IMG/VR virus record: IMGVR_UViG_3300044846_003114
Span: 1-64,000 of that record
Source of the DNA: a virus
Direction: 5' to 3' (one strand)
Length of the DNA: 64,000 nt
Position numbers and translations under genes: made by a program. Each line of letters starts with the position of its first letter. Position 1 is the stretch's first letter. Below the pieces are notes generated by a model that was given only the letters and a program-made list of their open reading frames with translations, was not told the DNA's origin and did no database searches. Below are positions 26,186-32,666 of the stretch, piece after piece.

Positions 26186-26485
26186 ATGAAAACAAAAGAA
26201 AGACCAACAAACAATCTCAACACAGTAGTGTTCGAAGAACTGAACTTCCAACCACACCCAGCGGGAATGGGACAACAGTGTATAGTTCAATTCTCAAATG
26301 GATATGGGGCTAGTATTGTACAAGGACCACACACCTACGGTGGAAAAGATGGGTTGTATGAATTAGCAGTCTTCGGTAAAGATGGTCATATTACATATAG
26401 TACTCCAATTACAGACGATGTACTTGGGTACCTATCGGAACAAGAAGTTGAAAAAACATTATCGGATATTAAAAACTTAGACTAA
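26186..26485 (+). CDS. Hypothetical phage protein, 99 aa
   Basis: MKTKERPTNNLNTVVFEELN, then FQPHPAGMGQQCIVQFSNGY and GPHTYGGKDGLYELAVF. Small beta-rich domain seen in other phages (pattern memory only); no known function. One base before the next gene. Confidence 0.65.
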   Translation: MKTKERPTNNLNTVVFEELNFQPHPAGMGQQCIVQFSNGYGASIVQGPHTYGGKDGLYELAVFGKDGHITYSTPITDDVLGYLSEQEVEKTLSDIKNLD

Positions 26486-26486
26486 G

Positions 26487-26789
26487 ATGACAAGAGAAAC
26501 AAAATTTAGAGGAGGAATCGCAATGTCCTTGTTGGGTTTGGTAATTATGACGTTCTTTTATTTTCAACAACAAGATGAGTTGCAGAAATGTAAGGAAGGT
26601 AATGATTTCATACAAGGTGGTGACATTGAAAAACAAATGTTAATTGATGAAAGAGATAGTTTAAAATCGGAACTATTTGTTACTGCGGTTCAATTAGGTC
26701 GTTATGAAGTTGCCTTCGAAATGTTTAAAGAGAAAAATAAAAATGGAGCAGAAGAATTTGAATTAATATTAACCACACAAACAGAGTAA
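26487..26789 (+). CDS. Single-pass membrane protein (spanin-like topology)
   Basis: 100 residues. Transmembrane helix GIAMSLLGLVIMTFFYF at about 10-26, then a helical ectodomain (QKCKEGNDFIQ, DERDSLKSELFVTAVQLGRY). Topology and the DSL-helix resemble the protein at 19063. Unknown function; possible inner-membrane spanin. Confidence 0.55.
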   Translation: MTRETKFRGGIAMSLLGLVIMTFFYFQQQDELQKCKEGNDFIQGGDIEKQMLIDERDSLKSELFVTAVQLGRYEVAFEMFKEKNKNGAEEFELILTTQTE

Positions 26790-26790
26790 A

Positions 26791-27114
26791 ATGTCGGACG
26801 AGGATTTTAAAAAACATATTAGCGGTGACCTAAATTTAGGTGGAACAAAGTACTTGAATATTAAGGCTAGTACTATGATTAGTATGAATGAACAATTTAC
26901 AGTTTATACTGAAGATGGACCAAAGTATTTAAATGTTAACATAAGTGCGGATTTTGACGAAATACCAAAAAAATATCATGAAGTATTTTTAAATGTATTG
27001 ACATCAAAATACTCCAACTCAGTTTCATTTGGGAACAATCCATTTTCGGAATGTAAACCAGTTCAAAAAAAGAAATGGTGGCAGTTTTGGAAGACACAAT
27101 ATTTCACAATATAA
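26791..27114 (+). CDS. Hypothetical protein with aromatic C-terminal tail
   Basis: 107 residues. MSDEDFKKHISGDLNLGGTK, then a beta-rich body and the tail KKKWWQFWKTQYFTI. Lys-rich then Trp-rich tails like this often act as amphipathic membrane anchors. No family recognised. Confidence 0.6.
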   Translation: MSDEDFKKHISGDLNLGGTKYLNIKASTMISMNEQFTVYTEDGPKYLNVNISADFDEIPKKYHEVFLNVLTSKYSNSVSFGNNPFSECKPVQKKKWWQFWKTQYFTI

Positions 27115-27124
27115 AAATTAACAT

Positions 27125-27277
27125 ATGAAGTATTTTGCATTATTATTAATTGTTTCAGGTGTATGGATTGCATATGAGATTTGGAGAGCGCCACTTTTAG
27201 AAGAAATGGAAGATGGTGGATATAGAACTAAACGACCAACTAAAAAACTAAGTGACTTATGGCGAAAGCAACGTTAG
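27125..27277 (+). CDS. Small membrane protein, 50 aa
   Basis: Encodes MKYFALLLIVSGVWIAYEIW, one N-terminal hydrophobic helix, then a basic tail (RTKRPTKKLSDLWRKQR) ending in TAG. It overlaps the next gene by 19 bases. Too short to assign. Confidence 0.55.
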   Translation: MKYFALLLIVSGVWIAYEIWRAPLLEEMEDGGYRTKRPTKKLSDLWRKQR

Positions 27278-27504
27278 AATACGATTTGAGTGATCCGGAT
27301 GATGTTATGGCACACAAAAGAGCCGTTAAATCTTTAGATATGGCAATGGCTTTATGGGACATTGTGCATAACACTAAAAAAGGTTTAGAATGGTCAATGG
27401 AGGGTAAAGAAATTGACAAATATGACGCTTTGGAATTGGTGTATGAAAAGATACACGAAATATTAGATGACCATAACATCAATACTGATGAACTAATTAA
27501 CTGA
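27259..27504 (+). CDS. Conserved phage protein, 81 aa
   Basis: MAKATLEYDLSDPDDVMAHK, then MALWDIVHNTKKGLEW and a C-terminal helix. The order (K)ATLxF/YxL...(L)WD is shared with small conserved proteins of many T4-like and other large phages; no known activity. Overlaps its upstream neighbour; 23 bases before iscU. Confidence 0.7.
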   Translation: MAKATLEYDLSDPDDVMAHKRAVKSLDMAMALWDIVHNTKKGLEWSMEGKEIDKYDALELVYEKIHEILDDHNINTDELIN

Positions 27505-27527
27505 TATTTATCATATAAACAAATACT

Positions 27528-27938
27528 ATGGCATATTCAGATAAGGTCTTGGACCACTACTCAAACCCTAAAAACGTAGGAACATTAGACAAGTCTAAAT
27601 CAAACGTTGGTACTGGGTTAGTCGGTGCTCCTGAGTGTGGTGATGTAATGAGATTACAAATTGAAGTGGTTGACAATATTATAACCGACGCCAAATTCAA
27701 AACCTTTGGTTGTGGTTCAGCAATTGCATCTTCTTCCGTAGCAACAGAATGGTTAAAAGGTAAGAGTTTAGATGAGGCGGTAACCATTGATAATATGGAT
27801 TTGGTTGAAGAATTAAATTTACCACCGGTAAAAATACATTGTTCGGTATTGGCGGAAGATGCAATTAAATCAGCAATAAACGATTATAGACAAAAACAAG
27901 GATTAGAACAACTAATCTTTGGGGAAACTCACATTTAA
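27528..27938 (+). CDS. iscU: Fe-S cluster scaffold protein (IscU/NifU-N)
   Basis: 136 residues. Cluster ligands are Cys37 and Asp39 (GAPECGD), Cys62 (TFGCGSAIASSS) and Cys105 (KIHCSVLAED). The chaperone-binding motif LPPVK is intact at 98-102. All residues needed for [2Fe-2S] assembly are present, so it should be functional with host IscS and HscA. It overlaps the IscA gene by one base. A host-derived metabolic gene; it may support Fe-S enzymes during infection. Confidence 0.95.
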   Translation: MAYSDKVLDHYSNPKNVGTLDKSKSNVGTGLVGAPECGDVMRLQIEVVDNIITDAKFKTFGCGSAIASSSVATEWLKGKSLDEAVTIDNMDLVEELNLPPVKIHCSVLAEDAIKSAINDYRQKQGLEQLIFGETHI

Positions 27939-28261
27939 TGGTAACAGTATCAGAAACAGCGGCGAAGAAATTAAAGTCACTAATTGAAGAAAGTGGATTC
28001 CAAACCCCATTTGTAAGAGTGGCGGTTAAAGGAGGTGGATGTAGTGGGTTGTCATATGATCTTTCATTTGATACGGAACAACAACCATCGGACACACTTT
28101 CGGAAGATAAAGGGGTACAAATTTTAATAGACAATAAATCATTACTTTATCTTTTTGGTACCGAATTAGAATTTTCAGATGGATTAAACGGAAAGGGTTT
28201 TCAATTTATAAATCCTAACGCATCACGTACTTGTGGTTGTGGTGAGAGTTTCGCTCTTTAA
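27938..28261 (+). CDS. A-type Fe-S carrier (IscA/HesB/ErpA family)
   Basis: 107 residues. Three conserved cysteines: Cys35 (KGGGCSGLSY), and Cys99/Cys101 (SRTCGCGESF). Also GFQFINPNASRTC, the family signature. It delivers clusters received from IscU to apo-proteins. Start ATG overlaps the iscU stop (TAATG), a translationally coupled pair. Confidence 0.95.
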   Translation: MVTVSETAAKKLKSLIEESGFQTPFVRVAVKGGGCSGLSYDLSFDTEQQPSDTLSEDKGVQILIDNKSLLYLFGTELEFSDGLNGKGFQFINPNASRTCGCGESFAL

Positions 28262-28285
28262 TTTTTTTATTTCAAAAATTTTTCG

Positions 28286-28293
28286 TATATTTT
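28286..28293 (+). promoter_or_regulatory. Promoter -7 box (TATATTTT)
   Basis: CGTATATTTTTATT follows an AT-rich tract just after the IscA stop. It resembles TAnnTTTG, lacking the final G. The ATG at 28318 is 24 bases downstream. Confidence 0.4.
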
Positions 28294-28317
28294 TATTAAA
28301 CAATAAAACATAATATT

Positions 28318-28599
28318 ATGCCGGAATTTACAGCTGAGGTTGACATCGACCCAAGTGAGTTTATTGACTCATGTAATCAAAGAGAATTAAAAAGATTAGT
28401 TGAGATTTTAGAAGAAGATGGACATATTCAACCTTCAGAAGAAACCACAAGTAAGAACAACGGTGTTCGTCGACCAAACATCAATGATCAAATATTTTGG
28501 GAGAATTTAGAACGTCTTGCAAAGTGTAGAGATTTGTTATCAATTGAAGAAGAAAATTTCATCAACAACCTTGCGAACAAATTTAAACACTTACGTTAA
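28318..28599 (+). CDS. Conserved phage protein, 93 aa
   Basis: MPEFTAEVDIDPSEFIDSCN, then QRELKRLVEILEEDGHI, a charged linker, and a helical C-terminal half. The D-x-EFhDxC(S/N)xRE element is familiar from small phage proteins of unknown function. Overlaps the next gene by one base. Confidence 0.7.
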   Translation: MPEFTAEVDIDPSEFIDSCNQRELKRLVEILEEDGHIQPSEETTSKNNGVRRPNINDQIFWENLERLAKCRDLLSIEEENFINNLANKFKHLR

Positions 28600-29213
28600 T
28601 GAAAGTGTTAGAATTATTTGCTGGTAGTCGTTCTGTTGGAAAGATTGCTGAAAGTTTAGGGATGGAGGTATTCTCATCCGATTTAATTGAGTTTGAAGGT
28701 ATTCATTACCCAATTAGTATATTAGATTTTGATGTTACCAAAGTTCCGTTTCAACCAGATATAATTTGGGCATCACCGCCGTGTACCGGATTTAGTGTTG
28801 CCGCAATCGGACATCATTGGTCTGGTGGCAAAGGTGCTTACATACCTAAAACAGAAACTGCGAAGTTGGGTATTGAGTTAGTTAAGAAGACATTAGAAAT
28901 AATTAATCACTTCCAACCAACATTTTGGTTCATGGAAAATCCAAGAGGAGTTCTACGTAAATTGGATGTTGTTAAAGGGTTAAATAAACAATCGGTAACC
29001 TATTGTCAATATGGTGATGAAAGAATGAAACCAACTGACATATGGACGAACAGTATTATGTGGACACCAAAACCAATGTGTAAGAACGGTGATCCTTGTC
29101 ACGTTGCTGCACCAAGAGGTAGTAGAACAGGAACTCAGGGTCGAGCCAATGCTTACGAAAGAAGTAAGATACCGGCGGACTTATGTTTAGAAATATTAAA
29201 AAGTTGTATATGA
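28599..29213 (+). CDS. Short DNA cytosine methyltransferase-like protein
   Basis: 204 residues. Motif I is LELFAGSRSVGKIAESLG; motif IV is ASPPCTGFS with Cys62; motif VI is WFMENPRGVLR. Then QYGDERMKPTDIW, typical of the short phage C5-methylase-like family. It lacks the C-terminal motifs IX/X and a target domain, so it may act with partner proteins or on another pyrimidine substrate. Third DNA methylase-type gene. Confidence 0.82.
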   Translation: MKVLELFAGSRSVGKIAESLGMEVFSSDLIEFEGIHYPISILDFDVTKVPFQPDIIWASPPCTGFSVAAIGHHWSGGKGAYIPKTETAKLGIELVKKTLEIINHFQPTFWFMENPRGVLRKLDVVKGLNKQSVTYCQYGDERMKPTDIWTNSIMWTPKPMCKNGDPCHVAAPRGSRTGTQGRANAYERSKIPADLCLEILKSCI

Positions 29214-29305
29214 TAGTGATTTTAGGATTTGTGTTTCTTGCGGTTATATCCGTATTTGGAACAATCGATATGATTAGACAAATTAATAAAATTAAAGATG
29301 ATTGA
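29210..29305 (+). CDS. Very small membrane peptide, 31 aa
   Basis: Encodes MIVILGFVFLAVISVFGTID then MIRQINKIKDD. One hydrophobic helix and a basic tail. It overlaps the upstream stop (ATGA) and the downstream start, as expected for a coupled small gene; too short to be certain. Confidence 0.45.
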   Translation: MIVILGFVFLAVISVFGTIDMIRQINKIKDD

Positions 29306-29531
29306 ATTACTGGGTTGGGCATCGTCTGCGGTTGTGTTATTGTCAATGACATTTAAAACAATGTGGAAACTAAGATTGGTAAATGCAATCGCTTGTGTTA
29401 TGTGGTTATACTACGGATATCTAATACAAAATAACCCAACTATGTTTGTTAATTTGGCAATATTAATAACACATATGATTTGGTTTAGTAAAAACAAAAT
29501 TTATGAAAAAAATAAAGCACCCATTAGTTAA
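29298..29531 (+). CDS. Small multi-pass membrane protein (YgjV/CBU_0592-like)
   Basis: 77 residues, three predicted helices: MIELLGWASSAVVLLSMTF, then WKLRLVNAIACVMWLYYGYL, then NPTMFVNLAILITHMIWF. LGWxSSxxVLxSM and N-A-(I)-x-WxxYG fit small SWEET-like/YgjV triple-helix proteins. Transport role possible but unproven. Overlaps the next gene by 29 bases. Confidence 0.65.
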   Translation: MIELLGWASSAVVLLSMTFKTMWKLRLVNAIACVMWLYYGYLIQNNPTMFVNLAILITHMIWFSKNKIYEKNKAPIS

Positions 29532-30186
29532 AGGTGTAATTAAAGAAGTTAAACCAAGAATATATTGTGTAACTGTTGATGATGATTATGATAGAGCCAT
29601 GTTATTTTGTAGATATCAAGAATTCTACGAATCACCATATAAGAAGTTCAGAGGTAAACCATTCACATGGATGGAATACATGAGACATTATAAATTAGCA
29701 TGGAAGAAAAGAACGTTCACATATCCTGACGATTGGTCTGGTTATAATATCCCAAGTAATATTATGCAGAGAGCAAATCATATATTCTGTAAAGACACAG
29801 AGTACGATCAAATTATGAACGACATTTATTTTTATTGCGCAATTGATTCACAAAATAAAAATGATGGAACAAGATGTGATTGGTATTTGATTGGTGCGAG
29901 TTCTAAAGATTTGAAAACTATGGATCATGAAATTGCACATGGTTTATACTTTACCAATAAGGAATACAGAAAAATAGTTAATAGTTTAATTAACAATATT
30001 AAACCAACCCATTATGAGAAGTTAAAAAAGAAACTTATTAAAATGGGTTATGTTAATGATAAGAAGATTATTGATGATGAAATTAACGCTTTCATGTCAA
30101 CTGGTTTATATAATGGGTTAGACACAAAGGAACTCAAGAAGTACGAAAAAGAATTTATCAAAAACTTTAAAAAGTTTAATAAATGA
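29503..30186 (+). CDS. Putative zinc metallopeptidase-like protein (HEIAH)
   Basis: 227 residues. HExxH motif at 142-146 (MDHEIAHGLYF), with a candidate third ligand in DDEINAFMSTG about 55 residues later. No signal peptide. I recall similar HEIAHGLY(F/Y) proteins in other phages, all of unknown function. The peptidase activity is inferred from the motif alone. Start overlaps the membrane gene upstream. Confidence 0.65.
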   Translation: MKKIKHPLVKGVIKEVKPRIYCVTVDDDYDRAMLFCRYQEFYESPYKKFRGKPFTWMEYMRHYKLAWKKRTFTYPDDWSGYNIPSNIMQRANHIFCKDTEYDQIMNDIYFYCAIDSQNKNDGTRCDWYLIGASSKDLKTMDHEIAHGLYFTNKEYRKIVNSLINNIKPTHYEKLKKKLIKMGYVNDKKIIDDEINAFMSTGLYNGLDTKELKKYEKEFIKNFKKFNK

Positions 30187-30596
30187 AAATTGTGATTGTA
30201 AGTGGATACTTTAACCCTCTTCATAAAGGACACATTGATTATTTCAATAAGTCCAAAGAACTTGGTGATAAACTCTACGTCATTGTTAACAATGACAAGC
30301 AGAGAGAGTTAAAGGGTAGTAAAGAGTTTCAGGATGAAGACGAGAGAATGTTCATCATTCAAAATCTAAAAATGGTTGACAGGGTATTCTTATCTGTAGA
30401 TACGGATAGAACTGTTTCTCAAACAATCGGAATCATTCATTCTTTAGAAGATTCAACAAACGAACTAATGTTTGCAAATGGTGGGGACCAACTTAATGAT
30501 GCTATCCCTGAGAGACAAGTATGTGATTGGTTAGGTATAAAATTGATTGACGGTTTAGGGGATAAAATTCAATCATCATCTTGGTTAATTAAATAA
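30183..30596 (+). CDS. Cytidylyltransferase-like nucleotidyltransferase
   Basis: 137 residues. SGYFNPLHKGHIDYFN has the HxGH motif (His14, His17) of the nucleotidylyltransferase superfamily. Then YVIVNNDKQRELKGSKEFQD and FANGGDQ in place of the ISTT-type motif. The size matches glycerol-3-phosphate cytidylyltransferase or RfaE-C type enzymes that make activated sugars. It may feed the glycan genes elsewhere in the window. Substrate uncertain. Confidence 0.82.
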   Translation: MKIVIVSGYFNPLHKGHIDYFNKSKELGDKLYVIVNNDKQRELKGSKEFQDEDERMFIIQNLKMVDRVFLSVDTDRTVSQTIGIIHSLEDSTNELMFANGGDQLNDAIPERQVCDWLGIKLIDGLGDKIQSSSWLIK

Positions 30597-30654
30597 AATA
30601 GAACTTAGAAAAATACAATTTTCCTGATATATATGTGTAGTAAAAAATACATTA

Positions 30655-31080
30655 ATGCAGGAAGAATTCGTACCGTATCACCAACATCTTCTAATGAAGA
30701 TTTGGATTACAAACCCACCAAAAGAGGTGGATGTTCTCAATAAATGGTTCATTGATTTAGTTCATAAAGTTAAGATGGAAGTGGTTGGTGGACCGACGAG
30801 TGTCTACGTGGATTATCCGGGTAATGAAGGATTAACGGGAACTGTAACTCTCGCAACATCACACTCATCAATACATATTTGGGATCAAGGTCAACCGGCA
30901 ATGGCTCAATTTGACATTTATAGTTGTAAATGTTTCACATTGTCAGATGTTTTAGAACAATTTGAACCTTGGGGTATTGTTAATGTGGAGTGGGTAATGA
31001 TTGATAGGAACAGTAAACCAACGGTAATATCTGAAGGTACTTGGTCTCCACAATTGCAATATATTAACGAAAACTCTTAA
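30655..31080 (+). CDS. speD: S-adenosylmethionine decarboxylase proenzyme
   Basis: 141 residues. LATSHSSIHIWDQG (TSHSSIH at 68-74) holds the self-cleavage Ser that becomes the pyruvoyl group, the catalytic His, and an acceptor Cys91 (FDIYSCKCF). GGPTSVYVDYPGNEGLTGTV precedes it. This is the small bacterial/archaeal class. It makes decarboxylated SAM for spermidine synthesis; polyamines neutralise packaged DNA. speD is known from some marine phages. Confidence 0.88.
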   Translation: MQEEFVPYHQHLLMKIWITNPPKEVDVLNKWFIDLVHKVKMEVVGGPTSVYVDYPGNEGLTGTVTLATSHSSIHIWDQGQPAMAQFDIYSCKCFTLSDVLEQFEPWGIVNVEWVMIDRNSKPTVISEGTWSPQLQYINENS

Positions 31081-31099
31081 TATAATTAAAAATATTTCG

Positions 31100-31107
31100 T
31101 ATATTTG
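31100..31107 (+). promoter_or_regulatory. Promoter -7 box (TATATTTG)
   Basis: ATTTCGTATATTTG follows the speD stop. The ATG at 31127 is 19 bases downstream. Confidence 0.6.
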
Positions 31108-31126
31108 TATAGGTTAATAACATTAT

Positions 31127-31747
31127 ATGAAAGTAATATTTTTAGATCACGATGGGGTGATATGTTTATCCACCGAATGGGGAGGTAGACACAAGAAACA
31201 AAAAGAGTTTGGACGTAAGATGAGTCAAGGTATTTTAGAGATGCCTGTTGAGATGAGATTTGATAATTTTAATAAGAAAGCTATTAAGTTGTTAAATGAA
31301 ATATTGGAAAAAACTGATGCTGAAATTGTTGTCTCATCTGATTGGAAAAGATGGGCCACTGTTGAGGAGATGGGTGAGTATTATGAGTCACAAGGAATCA
31401 AAAAGAAACCTATAGCTCTCACCCCAAACTTAAGTCAATGTACTTGGTATATTGATGCATATCCTGCTGGTTTTATTTGGTCCCGATCTTGGGAGTTAGA
31501 ACAAACCAGAACTATTGAAATCAAACAGTATCTTGTTGACCATCCCGAAATAACTCATTGGGTATCTATCGATGATTTGAGAATGGGGAAATCTGGTTTG
31601 GACTATAGTGTACCATACGAACATGAATGGGGATTAGATAATTTTGTGGAGACTCCGTTAGATTCGGAGGGAATTAAGCAGAGTGGTATTAAAGAGAAAA
31701 TTTTAAAGTTTTTAACTGATGATATACAGGACACGAAAGTTGATTAA
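31127..31747 (+). CDS. HAD-fold hydrolase-like protein
   Basis: 206 residues. Motif I is IFLDHDGVICLS, motif II is IVVSSDWKRW, and THWVSIDDLRMG fits motif IV. The small all-in-one architecture with WxxW insert resembles the HAD family linked to nucleic-acid end repair and unknown phage HADs. Probably a phosphatase; substrate unknown. Overlaps the thioesterase gene by 29 bases. Confidence 0.75.
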   Translation: MKVIFLDHDGVICLSTEWGGRHKKQKEFGRKMSQGILEMPVEMRFDNFNKKAIKLLNEILEKTDAEIVVSSDWKRWATVEEMGEYYESQGIKKKPIALTPNLSQCTWYIDAYPAGFIWSRSWELEQTRTIEIKQYLVDHPEITHWVSIDDLRMGKSGLDYSVPYEHEWGLDNFVETPLDSEGIKQSGIKEKILKFLTDDIQDTKVD

Positions 31748-32081
31748 ACCAGGTGATTTAAACCCGAGGGGAACATTATTTGGTGGACAACTATTGAAAT
31801 GGATAGATGAAGAGGCAGCAATATTTGCAATCTGTCAATTGGGTAGTCCAAACATTGTTACCAAAGCAATGTCTGAGATTGATTTCGTAACAACTGCAAA
31901 GGTTGGTGATGTAATTGAATTTGGTATGGACTTGGTTAAATTTGGAACAACATCAGTAACGTTATGTTGTGACGTTAGAAATAAAAACACCAAACAGTCG
32001 ATAATTAAAATAGAAAAAATTATCTTTGTTTTGTTAGATGAAGATGGTAAACCTAAAGCACATAACAAAAAGAATAAATAA
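31719..32081 (+). CDS. YciA-like acyl-CoA thioesterase (hotdog fold)
   Basis: 120 residues. GDLNPRGTLFGGQLLKWIDE carries the catalytic Asp/Glu helix; then DFVTTAKVGDVIEFGMDLVK and GTTSVTLCCDVR. This matches the YciA/BFIT acyl-CoA thioesterases. It hydrolyses acyl-CoA to free acid and CoA. A lipid-metabolism gene is unusual for a phage and is probably host-derived. Starts within the last 29 bases of the HAD gene. Confidence 0.88.
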   Translation: MIYRTRKLIKPGDLNPRGTLFGGQLLKWIDEEAAIFAICQLGSPNIVTKAMSEIDFVTTAKVGDVIEFGMDLVKFGTTSVTLCCDVRNKNTKQSIIKIEKIIFVLLDEDGKPKAHNKKNK

Positions 32082-32082
32082 C

Positions 32083-32250
32083 ATGGAACACTTACCGATT
32101 TTTGGAATAATATTTTTTATTGTTGGGTTGATTTCTTGGAGATGGGTTGTTGGTATCGATTACATGAAAAATAACCATCCGGATTATAAGGGTGATGATT
32201 TTCTTAATTGGGGTGATGACCACGAAGATGATAAAAATCAAATCATGTAA
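32083..32250 (+). CDS. Small membrane protein, 55 aa
   Basis: From ATG 32083: MEHLPIFGIIFFIVGLISWR, one helix, then WVVGIDYMKNNHPDYKGDDF and an acidic tail. An upstream in-frame ATG at 32038 lies inside the thioesterase gene and is less likely. Overlaps the next gene by one base. Confidence 0.6.
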   Translation: MEHLPIFGIIFFIVGLISWRWVVGIDYMKNNHPDYKGDDFLNWGDDHEDDKNQIM

Positions 32251-32645
32251 TGGCTAAAAAGAAACCTGACTTAGTTGTATGGGATGAAGAGAAGGGGTAC
32301 TACCAAAGAGAATTAACTTATGGTAGTAATCAGGGTGCTCCTGCAATTAAATTAGAGGATGTTGGTGGTTGGAAACAAATGCAAGCAGGTGTGGCCAACA
32401 AACAATTTAAATCAAGGTACGATGAGTTAAAAGAGGAGTTCCAAAAGTTAATCGATGAGGTTAATTGGAACGAATTAGTCTATCAGTCCACATACTCATT
32501 TATACCAGTAATGGGGGAAATATATCACTTATATGTGAGAGAAAATGATAGTACATTTTTATCATTGATTAACCCCAATCAATGGAATAAAAAATATGTT
32601 GGGTCCTTTAAGTTAGATTCAACACAAAAATGGATAAAAGTATAG
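32250..32645 (+). CDS. DUF2452 family protein
   Basis: 131 residues. KPDLVVWDEEKGYYQRELTY, then KFRSRYDELKEEF-like helix and QSTYSFIPVMGEIYHLY, then TFLSLINPNQWNKKY. This is the pattern of PF10504 (DUF2452), known from bacteria and eukaryotes (C1orf50). No function is established. Last gene before the virion lysin. Confidence 0.78.
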   Translation: MAKKKPDLVVWDEEKGYYQRELTYGSNQGAPAIKLEDVGGWKQMQAGVANKQFKSRYDELKEEFQKLIDEVNWNELVYQSTYSFIPVMGEIYHLYVRENDSTFLSLINPNQWNKKYVGSFKLDSTQKWIKV

Positions 32646-32653
32646 TTTTGTTA

Positions 32654-32661
32654 TATTTATA
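32654..32661 (+). promoter_or_regulatory. TATTTATA box
   Basis: 5 bases before the ATG at 32667; same-strand copy of the box found before all leader-type genes. Confidence 0.4.
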
Positions 32662-32666
32662 ATGAT

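Noticed and set aside
26143-26313. 56-residue frame MNFYLTRAFVKKLKDENKRK
   Set aside because: Most of it overlaps the better supported gene at 26186 in another frame and it looks random after the first 20 residues; could still be a short leader peptide.
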